Part shown: piece by piece, positions 46,115-60,500 of the stretch
How the letters are laid out: every line of letters starts with the position of its first letter
How positions within the stretch are numbered: position 1 is the first letter of the stretch
Source: Ianthella basta
Lineage: Eukaryota; Porifera; Demospongiae; Verongiida; Ianthellidae
Direction of reading: 5' to 3'
Assembly (NCBI GenBank): GCA_964019415.1
Contig: OZ025887.1
Location: 5,999,950 to 6,063,949, forward strand
Length of the DNA stretch: 64,000 nucleotides
Made by a program: the position numbers and the translations under genes
The notes under the pieces: generated by a model
The model's database searches: none
Told to the model about the DNA's origin: nothing
The model's input: the letters and a program-made list of their open reading frames with translations, nothing else

Positions 46115-46767
46115 CTACTGTGTGTGTGTGTATGATGGGACATGTGACGGTACACACCTCCATAGGCGTCTGGCATCCTCTCTATGGAGTAGCGGTGCTG
46201 TGTAATGTACATGATTGGTACACCAGGCACCTTCCGTATCCTGCGCTTCAGGTCTCTGTCACAGGTGGCTACTATATAACACTTGTGCTGTGTAGGGGAG
46301 GGGAGACCATGGAAAGCTTCAAGGCTCTGGGCCTAGGGTTTGATTACTGCTGCCTTGCCGTTCAATGTACAGCACTGCAGCACATTCAGCCCCCGGGCCC
46401 AGTAAAACACAGCCCAACATACACATAACATGGCACTATGCTTGAGAGAGCAGATGGCTGTGTGTGCAACATACACACCTGTGTCACTCTGTTGACAATG
46501 CAGTCATCGGCATAGGTACCCTTGTGTAGGCATGGTAACCGTTCAAATCGTGGATCCTTTGCTATCCTATGGTGGTGTTTGTAGAAAGGCTGATATGTAA
46601 CTAGTGGAGCAGGGCAACAAGGATGGCATCACTGACATGCATCTTACACTACCTCAAGGCCACTCTGAACTTTGTTCCCAACTTCTCGAGCTCTCCCATC
46701 ACACAGTCAGTGATGCATGGAACACCTACAGCAGTGTGTGCGTGGGAGGGATCCACAATTGTTGGTG

Positions 46768-46863
<96 letters not shown>

Positions 46864-47934
46864 TGTGTGCACGCTCTGTGGCAGAGAGAGCTAGGTTCAA
46901 CTCGTTGGGGCATATGTCCTGGGCCTTTTACCCAAGGACACCACTATCACCATTTGGGCAGCTTTAGTGTTCAAGGTTAAGGTGTGCGTTGTGTGTACAC
47001 GTATACAGTGAAACCTGTCCAAGACAGCCACCTGTGGGCCAGTTCTCACTGACCTTCATAGAGAGGTGGCTGCTCTACAGAGGTAGATAGTAATGTTTTA
47101 GCGCCATTTGGTGCCATGGAGGCTGGCTGTTTTAGAGAGGTGGCTGCCTAACACAGTGACCATCTTAGACAGGTTCCACGGTATATGCAAGAGTGTGTAT
47201 ACTGTCACTCACACTTGGCATACAGACAGTCCATCATGGATTGAAAAAGGTCCAGTTTATTTTGGATTGAGAAGTTGATGAAGTTTGTGTCCACCAGGAT
47301 GTGGTATGGTGGGCCGAGTTGAGTGTTGTACGTGAAGAACAATGCAGAGGACACCTGAGGACTGTACATAAGCAAACACAGTATGACACTACGGGCATTT
47401 CAACCAAAGCACTAAGCTCCCATGTACACGTCTGATGCAGTGTAGCACAATTACAAACAATTCTACATACGCTTGTTTCACTCTGTCCTCCTGTTTCTCT
47501 TTCTCCTTCTTCATGGCAATCTCCTGGTTCTTTTTGCTACATGTGTGAGGTCATTGGACACACAAGGGCAAAGAACAATAAACAAAAGACCAATACAGTT
47601 TCAATGTTGTGGTTGATGCCTGTGTTCAGTAGCTTGTCAGGATTGGTGGAGTCATTCACAGATCCCCCCCCCCCCCAGACCCCCACACCACGCCAAACAA
47701 ACAGCTGTGAAAATCAAGCTGTCTTTACTTTCAGTTTGCGAACATTGAAAATAACGCCGCACCAAGTGTTCCTGCTACTAATAAGTCACAAGCAGCTATG
47801 TTTCCTGGCTCATTAGGAAAATTACTAAGGTAGCAGGAGTGTATTCTCACATTCTTGCATCCTTTGGTGACAACAGTTTCTTCACTGCCGCAAATTTTCT
47901 TCCCCTTTTAGCCTTTGGCTGCATGTCAGAAGGG
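46115..47934 (-). CDS. FCF1: FCF1 (UTP24), PIN-domain nuclease of the SSU processome
   Basis: The gene reads leftwards from the ATG at 47934. Spliced segments run as follows: a basic N-terminus ([19 protein letters not shown]), a Lys/Glu-rich linker, then [17 protein letters not shown] followed by the PIN core [11 protein letters not shown]. Next come [35 protein letters not shown] and [12 protein letters not shown], ending with ERMPDAYGG. All match FCF1 in order and spacing. PIN metal-binding Asp residues are visible in VDTN, YADDC and CDRD. FCF1/Utp24 cleaves pre-18S rRNA at sites A1 and A2 in the nucleolus. Introns carry a 90-bp (GT)n run and an inverted-repeat element. It is divergent from BIRC6, with 183 bp between start codons. 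Confidence 0.93.
46768..46870 (+). repeat. (GT)n microsatellite in an FCF1 intron
   Basis: About 100 bases of GT dinucleotide, the longest pure run in the window. Thr-His and Val-Cys reading frames across it are artefacts. Confidence 0.9.
47004..47183 (+). mobile_element. MITE-like element, family B, 28-bp inverted repeats
   Basis: A 180-bp non-coding element. Its left end TACAGTGAAACCTGTCCAAG and the reverse complement of its right end, TACCGTGGAACCTGTCTAAG, match over about 28 bases with few differences. It is flanked by TA. The interior repeats GAGAGGTGGCTG twice. The ends resemble family A only in the first 10 or so bases. It lies in an FCF1 intron. Confidence 0.75.
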
Positions 47935-48117
47935 AGTCAGGTTTAAATGTTCCAAAATACATGCATTCTTCAAAATACGTGGAAGATGTTAGAGGGCGAC
48001 CAACAACTATCCCTCGTGTGTCTATGGTGCGACTTACCATTGCTCTATTCCAAGGGGAAATCCCTCCACATGGCGCGAGTCGGCGCGTTTATCTCCGTAA
48101 TTATTGATTGGCCGAAA
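47935..48117. promoter_or_regulatory. Divergent promoter region, FCF1 / BIRC6
   Basis: 183 bp separate the FCF1 ATG from the preferred BIRC6 ATG. If BIRC6 starts at the in-frame Met at 47988 or 48070 the gap is shorter. No promoter motif was identified. Confidence 0.4.
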
Positions 48118-51100
48118 ATGGCCGGCGAAGCCGAGTCGGAGGGCCTGTACCTCCGTCTCCCTGTCTTTCACGGTGCTGTAACGGGGTTGGTGTACGCGCC
48201 AGAAGTAGACGCTGTCATTATTTCCACAATTGCGGGGAGTATCCTGGTGTACGATGCCTCCAGCTTCAAGCTGCTGTTTGAGAATAGTACGTGAATAGTA
48301 TGGACATAGTGTGCTTGAATGTCTGGGTGCTCCAGTATAACAGCTCACGCGCGCCCTACGTTTATGCAGAGATAGGGGAAGGAGCGCTGTCTTGCCTGCG
48401 CCACTGCCACTCCAGTAGGCTGTTGGTTACCGACGGCGCGCGACTAGGAGCGAGAAGCGCGCGAGGGGGGATATTCCACATGCCCACCATCCTCCAAACC
48501 ACCGCCACTCCCGAGAAAGAAGTTGTCCTGGATATACCCTACGGGGAGGTAGGAGAGGAGGTGTTGTGTTGCATAGTGGTCACTTCAATGGCAACTATTT
48601 TGCTCCCCACAGGCTTCAGGCCTCCTCGAAAATCTGAGGGCGACCACCGAGCTAGGCAAGTGGCCCTCGGTCAAGGACAGTGGCAAGGAGCAGCTGTTAG
48701 CTTCTCTGGAGGAGGCTTCCAGTGATGAGCAAGCTAGACTACCGCACCATGGCACACAGACAGAGGTATTGTGCACACGCACATGACATCTGCGTTCACA
48801 TGCAATACCAGCACCCTACACTCTTCCTCTTCCAGTGGCAGTTTGCTACCATACGTGGTACTCCCTCTCTCCTGCGAGCGGCTCTGACAGCCACAACCCC
48901 TCAGGCCAGGCTGTTGCAGATCCCAATTTGCCATGAGCTGTTGGCCCGTGAGCTGGTCCTGGACCAGGAGGGAGATGGGGAGAAAATCTGCCAAATGGAG
49001 GCGGGCAAGATGGGAGCTGAGTTTCTCACTTCCCTCCCTAGCTCTCTGAACAACATGGAAGCCTTGAGGAAGCTGTCACTGGTGGACTGGCCCCTGAAGA
49101 ACCACAGGTGAGGGTGGAGGGGAAAGGGTGGGGCTTATGTGGGTAGGTGGGAGGGGCAGGGGTGGGGTAGGTGGGGTAGGGTGGAGTTTAGGTATGTAAG
49201 AGTGGGTAGAGGGATGGTGTCAATTCGTCCCTTCAGGTGGGCTACCCCAAGCACCCTGGCAGCGGCGGGCTTCCATAAGAGCAGCAAACAGGACACAGTG
49301 GTAAGGAGAGCATAACTCCAGCACAGTCACTCAACCACCACTATCACTTAATGAGTCCATTGTAGACACCTGTACTAGCATGGTACTAGTCCTTCCCGCC
49401 TCCTCATCCTTTCTTCTCGGTAGGGATGGTATGGTGGCGGAGACAATGACCTTGTCACATGTTTTCATTGCTACAAGTCCCTTCGCTCGTGGGAGCCCTG
49501 TGATGAGCCGTGGTCAGAACACACCCGTCACTTCCCAGAATGCTCCTTTGTTGCTGGACAGAGGACCGCCAACGTCCCCTTGTCTGTTACCATGGCAACC
49601 ACACCAGCTGTGACACTTACTCACCAACATGATGATGAAGTGAGTTTTGCCATATTCAGTGTAGCGTTAATGTTTTTGAAGTTGTTGTCTCTGAACTGCC
49701 TTTGGTTATTGTCATCCAACCCTTGTTTACCCAGCCTCCCTTTCTATCAACATCATGGGGATGCCCCTTTGTGGGTGTGGCCTGGAAGAACGGCACCATC
49801 GCTGTTTACAATGTAGGGAAGAGTTTCTACATTCACCAGCACTGCGCTCCTATTCAGCTATCTGCGGAGGCACTAGCCGCTTCTCTACAGTTTGAAGAAA
49901 CAGTGAATGGTGTCGGTGGCGGTGTAGCAAGTTGCTCACCAGGAGGAGCGCTAGAGAAGGCTCTTGATGGGGTCAAGTTGGCCATAGCAAATCTGCAGGA
50001 CATGGAGAACACAATGACCACAGATGCGGTTGGGCCATTGAGGACCAGTGGGTCATCTTTGCTTGTCTCAGCATGCTGTGTAGGCCAGACACCTGGCACC
50101 GACAGGGCCCCTGTTGCTGCAGCAGTCGTTGCTGGCTGCAGTCTGGAACTGCCGGGCGAAAAAAGGGCTCTGTTGGTGGTATACACGCTGACAGGGAGAA
50201 AGGAAGGGGAGGGAGACTTGTCCTATCCAGCCATCACTAGCCTGACAGAGATTGTCCCCATCCCTGCCGTGAGAGAGATCGAAGGGCGGAGCATCTTTCC
50301 AACCATCACCGACATTGTGCCCTGTGCTGGTGGGAGGTGCCTGGCAGTGAATGTGGTGTATGAAGACATTGGGGACGAGAAGGAGAAAGGAAGCTCAGTG
50401 CAGAGTGAGGCGAATGACAAAGGGAGTATGAGGGATACTGTCTCCCGTGGTACTGGCCCTTGTAACAGCAGCCAGAATATAGTATGCAGCCAAACATTGC
50501 TGTTTGAAGTGGGTGTGGAGACTGAAGGAAAGGGCCTTTCTCGCTCCCAACGTACAAGTGTCAGCAAGTCTCCAGTGGGAAGCAAAGTCAGTCATTCCCC
50601 TGGTACAACGTTCACTAAATTGACACGATTGGTCGAGGCCAGTGATGGTAGCGCTAAGGAGACAATCCGCTTGGTGGGCGTGTCTGTGGACGGCCGAGTG
50701 CAGGAGCTGGTGGGCGGGGCACTAGACTATGGAAGGGTTGTGGTCCCAGGGTGTGACCCCGTGGTGCTGTGTGCTCCATGCACTGGTCCAGACCAGCTTG
50801 TGGTAGTGAGGGAGAGCTCTCGCATGGAGCTGGTCAGCCTCACATGGGAAAGGCTGCCGACCACAGTGGAGGGAGGAGAAGGTATGGAGGGGACCGACTA
50901 CAGCCGTGGAGTGGAGACAGATGAATCAAAGGAGACAAAGAGGCATGACAGTTAGTTTTTCTGTGGCAACCAGCTGTTATTGGGCCGACTATGTATGTAG
51001 TCGACTGGTGCAGTGTCTTTCACCCAGCCCTTTGGGTGGTGCTGTGATGTTCCAGCTCTCTGCAGTGCTGCCAGGTTGATCTCTCACTAGAACGCCTTAA

Positions 51101-51468
51101 CTCCCTGTGTGTTCATGTGTGTGTCATTTGTTTGTCTCCCTCCTCCTTCCTCCCCTCTCCACAGGAGTCAAGAGTCATTTCAGCTTCACATCTCTGAAGA
51201 ACATCCATGCGATTATGACTGGGGTTGGGGAGGAGGGTCTGTCCTTCTTGTCCTGGGCCCCGCCCAACTGGAGGGAAATCGTGATTGAGCAGAAGGACAG
51301 GGGCCTCCCCCAGCATGTCCATCAGCCACTGAAGGGTGAGAAAGAAGAATTCAAGAAGATTTGGATGATCCCATGGAGAACTGAGACTGTCGAGTAAGAC
51401 ATTGGAGGGATATTGTGTGATTGTGTGTTTGTGTATGTGTATTTGTGTTTGTGCTTGTGCGCGCGCGC

Positions 51469-51543
<75 letters not shown>

Positions 51544-54500
51544 CTCTCGCATAACCAGATCATCATTTTGTAGACTACACCCTCCTGTGAAATCTACAAT
51601 TGGCAGACTAGCTACGCCAGACTAGTGTGTGTGTGTGTGTGTGTGTGCCCTTGTCACTGTCATCTCTCCTTGCCCACTCCACAGGCCACCCTTGATGGTG
51701 TTGGAGGTGACCAAACCACAGCAGAGCAGCATTGCTCAGCTGAATGTCCAGCTGCAATCCGAGGTTCCGGAGAGCCTCATCGGTCTCAGTGTGAGTGTGC
51801 TAGCGATGAAGGGACCCAGCAGGAGCAGAGAGGGAAGCGAAGGGACTGCTCATGAGAAAGAGTGTGGCAGTGGTGTTGGGGTGTCTGTGGAGGCTGAGAC
51901 TGTAAAGGCTGAGACAGGAGGTGCGAGCTCTTCTTTGGCAGACTCAGCTACTGTGGAGGACCTGTGCAGGAGCTCCAATGCCGTGTGTATCTGTGGCCCG
52001 GTCAGGTGCAGAGACTGCCTTGGGATCATGCAACAGGAGGTGACCCTCGCTCTGTATCACTCCAGTCTCTGGGACTCCAATATCCGAAAGTACCTCATTG
52101 TTCTTGCAGTATCTTCTGGTGCGAACGTGGAGAGAGCCACTCCCACAACAACTAGCAAAGGGAAGGAGAATATCATCCTCAGTGTAGCCTTCCTCCCTTC
52201 AAAAGTGCCTATACCACTGGAAGAGAAGAGCCACCTTAACTTCATTCTCTTGCAGCCTGCATTTGTCCAGTTCCTCCTTGTGTTGGCAGCAGGAGGAAGG
52301 GTCCTTGGGGAGGAGTTTGGCTGTCTCTCTGAGGAGGTGCAGCACTGGATGCAAGAACAGTGTGTTGGGGATACAGGGGTGCAGGCAGATGGTGTTCGGT
52401 ATAGTGCAGTGGAGGTGCTTTGCTACATTGCAGGGAGGGAGGTGCATCAGACAGACAGGTGGGGAGCGGGTGGGTGGACGGGTGTCTCACTGAATGGGCT
52501 TGTCACTGGATGAGCATGTCACTAAATGGGTTTGTCACTGTCACTGAGTGGGCTTGTCACTAAATGGGTTTGTCACTGTCACTGAGTGGGCTTGTCACTA
52601 AATGGGTTTGTCACTGTCACTGAGTGGGCATGTCACTAAATGGGTTTGTCACTGTCACTGGATGAGCATGTCACTAAATGGGTTCGTCACTGGATGAACA
52701 TGTCACTTAATGGGTTTGTCACTATCACTGAGTGGGCATGTCACTAAATGGGTTTGTCACTGTCACTGGATGAGCATGTCACTAAATGGGTTTGTCACTG
52801 GATGAACATGTCACTTAATGGGTTTGTCACTGTCACTGGATGAGCATGTCACTGAATGGGTTTGTCACTGTCACTGAGTGGGCATGTCACTAAAGGTGTC
52901 TCACTGTCACTGTATGGTGCAATACACTTTCTCTGTACTGTGTAATGCTTTGTTGATGATAATCCAATATTTCTGTGATTCCTCCCTCAGATGTAACTGT
53001 AGGGTCCTCCTTGCAGCAGTATCTCCTGTGCTGGGTACCCTATTGTATACCTGTTTCCTACACGGCACTCGCCAACTGGCCTACAGGACAGCGAGGTTTC
53101 TCAGATTGTGCCTGAGGTTTGTGGGATACTGTGTGTGTGAGGTGTGTGGGGTGCTGTGTGTGAGGTGTGGGGTGCTGTGTGTGTGAGGTGTGTGGGGTGC
53201 TGTGTGTGTGAGGTGTGTGTGGCTGCTGTGTGAGGTGTGTGGGGTGCTGTGTGTGTGAGGTGTGTGGGGTGCTGTGTGTGTGAGGTGTGTGGGGTGCTGT
53301 GTGTGTGAGGTGTGTGGGGTGCTGTGTGTGTGAGGTGTGTGTGGCTGCTGTGTGAGGTGTGTGGGGTGCTGTGTGTGTGAGGTGTGTGTGGCTGCTGTGT
53401 GAGGTGTGTGGGGTGCTGTGTATGTGTGTGATGTGTGTGGGGTGCTGTGTGTGGGTGTGAGGTGATGTGTATGTGAGGTGTGTGCCTGGGTAATACTAAC
53501 ATCTTACGTACCTCCTATACTGTTCTAGCATACTTGGTGCACTGTGTGATGTGTATTCCTCCTTCTCCTGTCTTAAACAGGTTAGCTCTTGCCCTCAGTG
53601 AAGGTGCTGATGGGGAGAGCGTGTTCTCCTCTGCACTCCATTGTGCTCTCGTGCGCAGTCTGCCTCTTTTGCCTTCAACCTCATGTGCTGTTGGCATGCG
53701 CTGTTTCTGCGACCTCCTTGGGGCAGCACAGGCCCCTGAGGAACTGATGGATACAGTGTCAGGTCTACTGCAGGTCTGTGGAGTTTTGCTGGACTCTGTA
53801 GGGAGCCTGAGCATCATCCCTGCCTTACAGGGGATGGCGGCAGCAGAGTGAGTTTGGAAGAAATGCCTGTGTATGTGTGTGTGTACGTGCATACGTGTGT
53901 GGATGTGTGCATGTGTGTGTGTGGATAAATGCAGCCTGATTCCAATATTGCCTGTGCACAGTAGGTGTTGTGCTTCCATGTTGTTGCTACTTACAGTTGT
54001 TGACTGTGTGTGTCTCTTGTTTGTCAACAGGTCCAGTGTCATCAACCTGAACTTTGACCCCTACATGTTTGATGGTGGCCTTCCTTCCCTCCTCTGTCTG
54101 GCTGCTGACAGTGGCAACAGCAAACCCTCACTTGAGTATAGCAGCATCAACCACAACAATGAGATGAAGCTCTTCTGCAATGGAGGGACACAGGTCGCTG
54201 ACCAGGGTACCGCTGCAGGGAAGTCCTTTGTGACAATGCTCAGCTTCGCCAGTGGGAACGGGAGTAAGAAGTACAAGGAGCTGATGTGCAGCTCAATGAA
54301 GATGGCTCCCTTCCTGCGGCAGCCACAGGCTGGTGCACTGGACTCCTTTGAAATCTGCTATGCCGTGAAGAGCTATAGTCACTGCGAGCCCATACAGACT
54401 GGGAAACAGGGAGCCAAGGACTCTCAGGTTCCTTTCCCATCGCTCAAAAGTGGTAACCACCTTCTTAAAGGTGTGCTACACAAGAAGGTACCTCGCTGTG

Positions 54501-57500
54501 GACAGGTCGGGCACCGTGCCAGCAGTGCAGGAGGTACAGCCATACCTCTGGGCATGATAGAGAAGATTGCCAGCAAAGAGCCTGTGGATGGTGAGTCACA
54601 AAGGAAAGAGATAGTGCCATATGCCCCGAAAGACAAATTCTACCTCTCTATCTCATCATAGACATGTTATACATGACATAGCGCTAAGATGTGTTGTGAG
54701 GGTTGAGCCCTTTCTCCCTCCCCCCCTTGCCCCTCTCTCCATTTCCTCCTTCAGCATCCACTGTGAGATCTCAGATGGCATGCCTTGAGGAGACTCTCTT
54801 CAGCAATTTTGAGGTTGGAGGGCACAAGGTGGAAGTGGCATCGGCCAGGTCTGGTCAGTCCTTCTCAGCCATACTGGACTTCCGTCTGCCAGTTCGTCTG
54901 ACTGACGTCTGCATTCCCACAAACCCAGTGCTGTCCTCGGTCAGTGTGGATGTCTGGCTAACCGAAGGGGAAACTCCCTTGAGAGTGCTGCATGCAAAAG
55001 ATCTTTCTGCCAAGTCTGTCTCCCTTGGTAATCTCTCTCCTTCCCCACTCTGTCAGTTTGCAAAGGTGAGCAAGTTCATTATCTATACCTTTACAGCACA
55101 GGCAGGGGACGAGTGAGCATCACCAAACTGATTGTGTGTACATTTGTCCAATTTCTCCATTTGCAGTAGTATTAGGTGTTTATGTATGTATTGTGTACAC
55201 TTTGTCTCCTGAATTTGGCCCTTACCTCCCACTCACTGTTCACCAACTCCTCTCCCCCCCCCTTGTAGGTGACGTTTGCTGTTGGTACAGGGAAGAGCTC
55301 TCCCTCCCTGGTGGTTGACCTGGGCCTGTACTGTGGACAGCTGGAGCTCCCTCTCCTGTCACCCTCAGTGCTGCACAGACTGAACCAGCTCACGATCCAG
55401 CTGCAGAGCCACTTTGTTGCTGTCACTGAGCAGCTCAACACCGTCTTGGAGTACTTGGTGAAAGCCCCACCCACAGCAGGTGACCCTGTTGCCGTGGAGA
55501 TGATCAACCTTACTAAGCAGATGACGCGTGATGCAGGTAGCATCCAGTTCACTGTCAGTGTCCTCCAGAGTTTGTGGTCTCGTGCTATTTCAGAACATAC
55601 TGAAAGGCCACATGCAATGGGTACCCTTGGAGGCACTGGAAAGTCTCTTGGGGGTACATCGGAACCTCTTGGAGGTGCTCCAGAGACTCTTGGAGGTGCT
55701 CCAGAGACTCTTGGAGGTTCATCAAAGCATAGTCTAGAGCCTCAGACTGGACTGCAAGAGTACCTCATAGACCCTAAGATTGACACTCCAGGTGGGATGG
55801 GCCTAGACTTGACTGACGGGTGTGTCCCATGCAATAAATGGTTCTCCATCGCTAGACGACTTATCAACAAACTGACATGCCTGCTTGCAAGACTCAAGAG
55901 AGCTAACGTCCCCACACCCTCCAGCACCTTCACTCGGCAGCAGGCAAAGAGCATGTTTTATGTCCTGGGACTCCAGTGCTATGCAAAGGTGTCTGCCCGA
56001 GCCATGTCTGTCATTGTGGACAACTGTGCTGCCAGCCCATGGTGGCCTGAACTCATTCGGGAACTTGTGCAAGAGGTGACGCATGATCAGAGATCACTCT
56101 TCTATGACAAGGAACGGTAAGTGAGTGAGTGAGTCGAACCAGACCAGCTGCCTGTGGCCTAGGGCTGAGTCATACCGGCTGTCTCACCGCCTGCTGAAGA
56201 CGCCTTGAATAGAGTCTTGAGCAGTAGCAAGTGTGCAGCTGTGTGTGGCTCTACTGTGTGTCATTGTGTGACATTGTCACAACTGCCTGTCATGGTGTGA
56301 CATTATCACAATCACCTGTCATGGTATGACAATGTCACAACCCAACCTTGCTGTCCTCCCATGTAGAGCATTTGCCCTGCTGTCTGGCTTCATCCTCCAC
56401 TCCTCGTCTCCTGCGATTGTGGACTGCCTCTTGTGCCTGCTGGAGGAGAGGTTCAGTGAACAGGAGAGCCAAGGGGCCACCTCGTTTGTTCACACACAAG
56501 AGAGGATTGCAAGTTACCACTGGCTACTGACGGTGTTCTGTGATGCCATTTCCTCTGTGATTCCAGCACAGAGAAGTGACTTTCTGTCAATGGAGAGGTG
56601 CCGCAGGGTCTCAAAAGGCATTGTGAATCTCATTATACACCTGGTTGCCAGTAGCAATCCCTCCAGCGGAGAAACTGTATTGATTGGCTGTAAGGTATGC
56701 AGTTACTACTACTGTTGCCTCCATCTCCCTACTGTCACCCTTCCCTACTGTCACTGTCACTCTACTGTCAATGTCATCCTACTGTCATTACCACAGCCTC
56801 CTTACTGTCACTCTTCCATACTAGCACTGTCATCCTACTTTCATTGCCATCATCTCCTTGATGTCAGTCCCCCTAATGTCACTGTCACTCTACTGTCACT
56901 GTCATCCTACTGTCATTACCACAGCCTCTCTACTGTCACCCTTCCATACTAACACTGTCATCCTACTTTCATTGCCATCATCTCCTTGATGTCACTTCCC
57001 CTAATGTCACTGTCGCTCTACTGTCACTGTCATCCTACTGTCATTGCCACCGTCTCCTTCCTGTCACCCTTCCTGACTGTCACTGTCACCCTCTTCTCCC
57101 TATAGGCTGTCCTACTGCTCAGCAAGGCATCCTATCCTGCCCTCACGCTGTGTGATGTGTTCAGTGAAGATAGCTTGGTGCAGTACCTCACCATCTGCTG
57201 CAGGAGCTGGGGAGAAGGAACAGGAGAGGGGCAGTCCCCCTCAGTGTGGCTGACAGCAGTGGAGTCTGTTGTACTGGAGATATTTGAGTGAGACACACAC
57301 ACATACATACATACATACATGCACGTACAGACATACGTACAGACATACATACACATATGTCTGTACACACGTACATATGTACACACAGATGCAAACACAG
57401 ATGGACACACATTCACACATATTAACACACACACACACATTCACACATATTAGCACACACACACACAAACACATGCGCGCGCGCGCACACACACACACAA

Positions 57501-60500
57501 ACACATGCACGCACACGCACACACACATGCACAAAGACAGAGTTAACTCCTTTGAATCCTCCCTACCACAGGATGGAATGTAATAGTGCAGAGAAGGTAA
57601 TCACTGATAGAGGAGTGGCTGCAGAAGACAACACGCCCCCTCGGGCAGACAGGTCCAGTCCCTCTAATACACCCCGCCGTGACTCCCCAGTGGAGTTAGA
57701 CCCGAGTTACCCAACCATCAGCAACAATCCACCGTACAACTCCGACATTGACTCTGATGAAGAGTTTCTTGGCTACCTTGCCAAGAAGGCTGGCATTGAT
57801 CCCACTTCCACTTACTTTGCTGAGGACCAGTACTGGCCTGGTAAGCACTTGCTGCAGCGATACGCCATAAGGAAGAAGAGGAAGATGAAGGAGTCTCCCC
57901 CGTCCAACGATACCGATGACCCACCATACTCCTCCTACATTGTGTCCGGGTCAGTGGACCACCGACTGGGAGCATCATTTGAGCTACAAGCAGAGAAGGA
58001 CATGCAGGTGGCCTGGAAGGAGGAGTACTGGAATACCCTGTACTTCATTGCCATGTGTGGACCCACCTCTAGTCCTCCGTGTCTCTCTGGAGCTGAAGGG
58101 GTACCTGCAGATGACCCCCTTAAGGTGTTGGCCGGACTGAAAGCCAGCCAAGCCCTCCTAAGCTGTGTTCTTGTTCGACTGGCTGGCTGCTGCGGTGAGC
58201 CATTCTCTGAGCTGTTGCCGGTGGCTCTGATCAGGTTCTGGTGGGGAGTGACTCGATTGACACTGTGCTCCAGTGACAAAGAGGACCCCCTTAAGGCAGT
58301 TTCCACGCACTTTTTCCTTCTGGAACTGTTCAGTCAGTTTCAGGCCAGTAGAGAGCAGATGGGCGTGGACGAATCCAAACTAGCGGTAGACCCAGCTGAA
58401 GTGGTTTCCCTTTCCCAGCTTGCCTGCCAATTGGGCTTCCTCCCTCACATATTGCAGCTCATCAAGGACAGCCCAACAGAGGCTGATGGCCTACTGCAAG
58501 GCATGAAATTAGTTACGACCATCCTGGCAGCTCAGATGAACCTCAGTACGAGGTATGGGGGAACCCCTCCCAGGGATGGATCTACCAGTGTTGATGTGGA
58601 GCCACTGGGGGCCATCTTAGAAAGTTTGTTTCAGAGAACAGTCTCACTCACCCAACTAGATATTGTCAGCAATTTTGCTCGGCAGCTTTGCAAGTACTAT
58701 GAGGAGGTCCCTGTCATGGAGGAGGAGGAGGGGTCCACGAAAATGCTCAAGTGTAGTGGCATGCTGATAGTGGTGGAGAGAGTGGCTCAATTCTTGCGCA
58801 GCACTGAGTAAGTTCTCCCCCCCAGTTGCCTTACGTATATCAACAGTGCTTCTTGCGTGCATGCTTTTGGCGTCTTTGTCATCCTGTGCTTGCCCCTTTC
58901 CCTCCAGGCCCCAGCAGGCTCTTCAGAACCGTGCCCTTGTTATAGTAATAGACCTACTACAAGACTTCTTTCAGCGTGCCACTCTGCCCTTGAAGGAGAC
59001 CGGAGAGGAGGAAGCAGTTCACCATCCAGGCCAGGTGGGGGAGCAGGAGAGTGGGATGTTGCGTGCTATCTACTCCAGCCAACTCCTGGAGAGGTTCAAG
59101 AATGCATTGAAGAGCCTGTTGGAGTTGGTTCTACGCACAATGCTGTTCTACTACGGAGAGAGTGGTCGGGATCCTGTCACAATGTACACCCAGGATGTGG
59201 CTATGCGGAGGTATGGGGACCCGTCTCGCAACAGTTGGACAGAGGCACACAAATCAAAGGCTCTAACTGCCCATGGCTTGATGTCCATGTGTGGGATGAT
59301 GAGTCACTTTGTCCAGTGGGAGTCCAACAGGGGGGAGGATCCTGTCGTCAGCATGTGGGAGGAGCTCACCAAAGCTGATTCCTTCATTGGCATGCTCCTG
59401 AGGGTGTACCTGCTCTGTGTGAAGTCCAAGCCTGAGACAGACACTGCACAAGGCTCAAACGCACTCAGCCACATTAGGTCGTTGGTGCTGCAAATCAGAG
59501 CCAGCCGCCTTGTGCAACCAATCATTGATGTTCTGCAGTGGTGTGGGCGGGGCCAGGCGGGCCTGCTGCCCCACTTCCTGGAACTGGTGGAGTGCATCTC
59601 ATCAAGGGAAGGTGGCAAGGCGTTTCTGGAGCTTCTCCTAGAGCAACGAGCGCTGGAGGCTGCTGTGGAAGGATTTCTTGGCAGCTGCAGGAGCCATCTT
59701 CCATCAGAGCCAAGCCCACTGCAACTTCCCTACATCTGGCACCTTTTTAAAGTCAACAACAATGATGAACTGAAGAATCTGTCAGAGTTTGGTGAGTGAA
59801 TGGGTGGCACGTGTGTGTTTGTGTGCATGTGTGTATGCATACTCCACCTTTGTGACTGCAAGTTATCTTCCTAAATAGTGTTGGAGCCGTCTCACCGGGT
59901 GAAGCTCCTCCTCAAAGGTGGGCGCATGCGGCTTGCAGAGGGGATCCAAAAAGCAGAACCTCTGGTCATCCGGTTCAAGCAGCCTGTGGTCATCCACAAC
60001 ATCCAACTACTCAACAACATGCACTCAAGTGAGTATTCCACCCCACTGACACTACACGCTAGCACCCCAGCACCCTTACACTGCCCCCCCCCCCCCCCCA
60101 TACAGATGGTCCACGAGCTGTGGAGGTGATTGTCAAGGCAATGCAGTACAGCCCGGAGATGTCCGTAACTGGTCTGGTGCAGAACCCAGGAGGCGACTCC
60201 ATCAAGTTGGAACTCCACTCCCTGCCCCTTGTTACAGTGAGTCAGGCTAACTGGTGCCACAGTGTTACCAGTCTCTGATAGCATACAAGCTACTGGCTAG
60301 CATTGTACCTGACACAAGGACCGGGGTATGGTTCTCTGTCAGAGTCAGTGAACTGTCATTTGCTCTATCACTTCTTTCACCCCGCTACCTTTAGTAGTGC
60401 AATCATCTTCAGTTGGGTTAACACTGTCCTTGCTCTATATCTCATGTGGTACTGTGTGCAATGCTTAGCACCATTTCTTTTGGCAAACTGTACTCACGGT

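Noticed and set aside
45872..46135. An 87-codon ORF between the SH2 gene and FCF1
   Set aside because: It shows no domain, no plausible splice partners and overlaps the end of FCF1. It is treated as 3' UTR or intergenic sequence.
52490..52910. Regular repeats that could suggest a CRISPR array
   Set aside because: The units are contiguous with no unique spacers, no cas genes are present, and the array lies in an intron of an animal gene.
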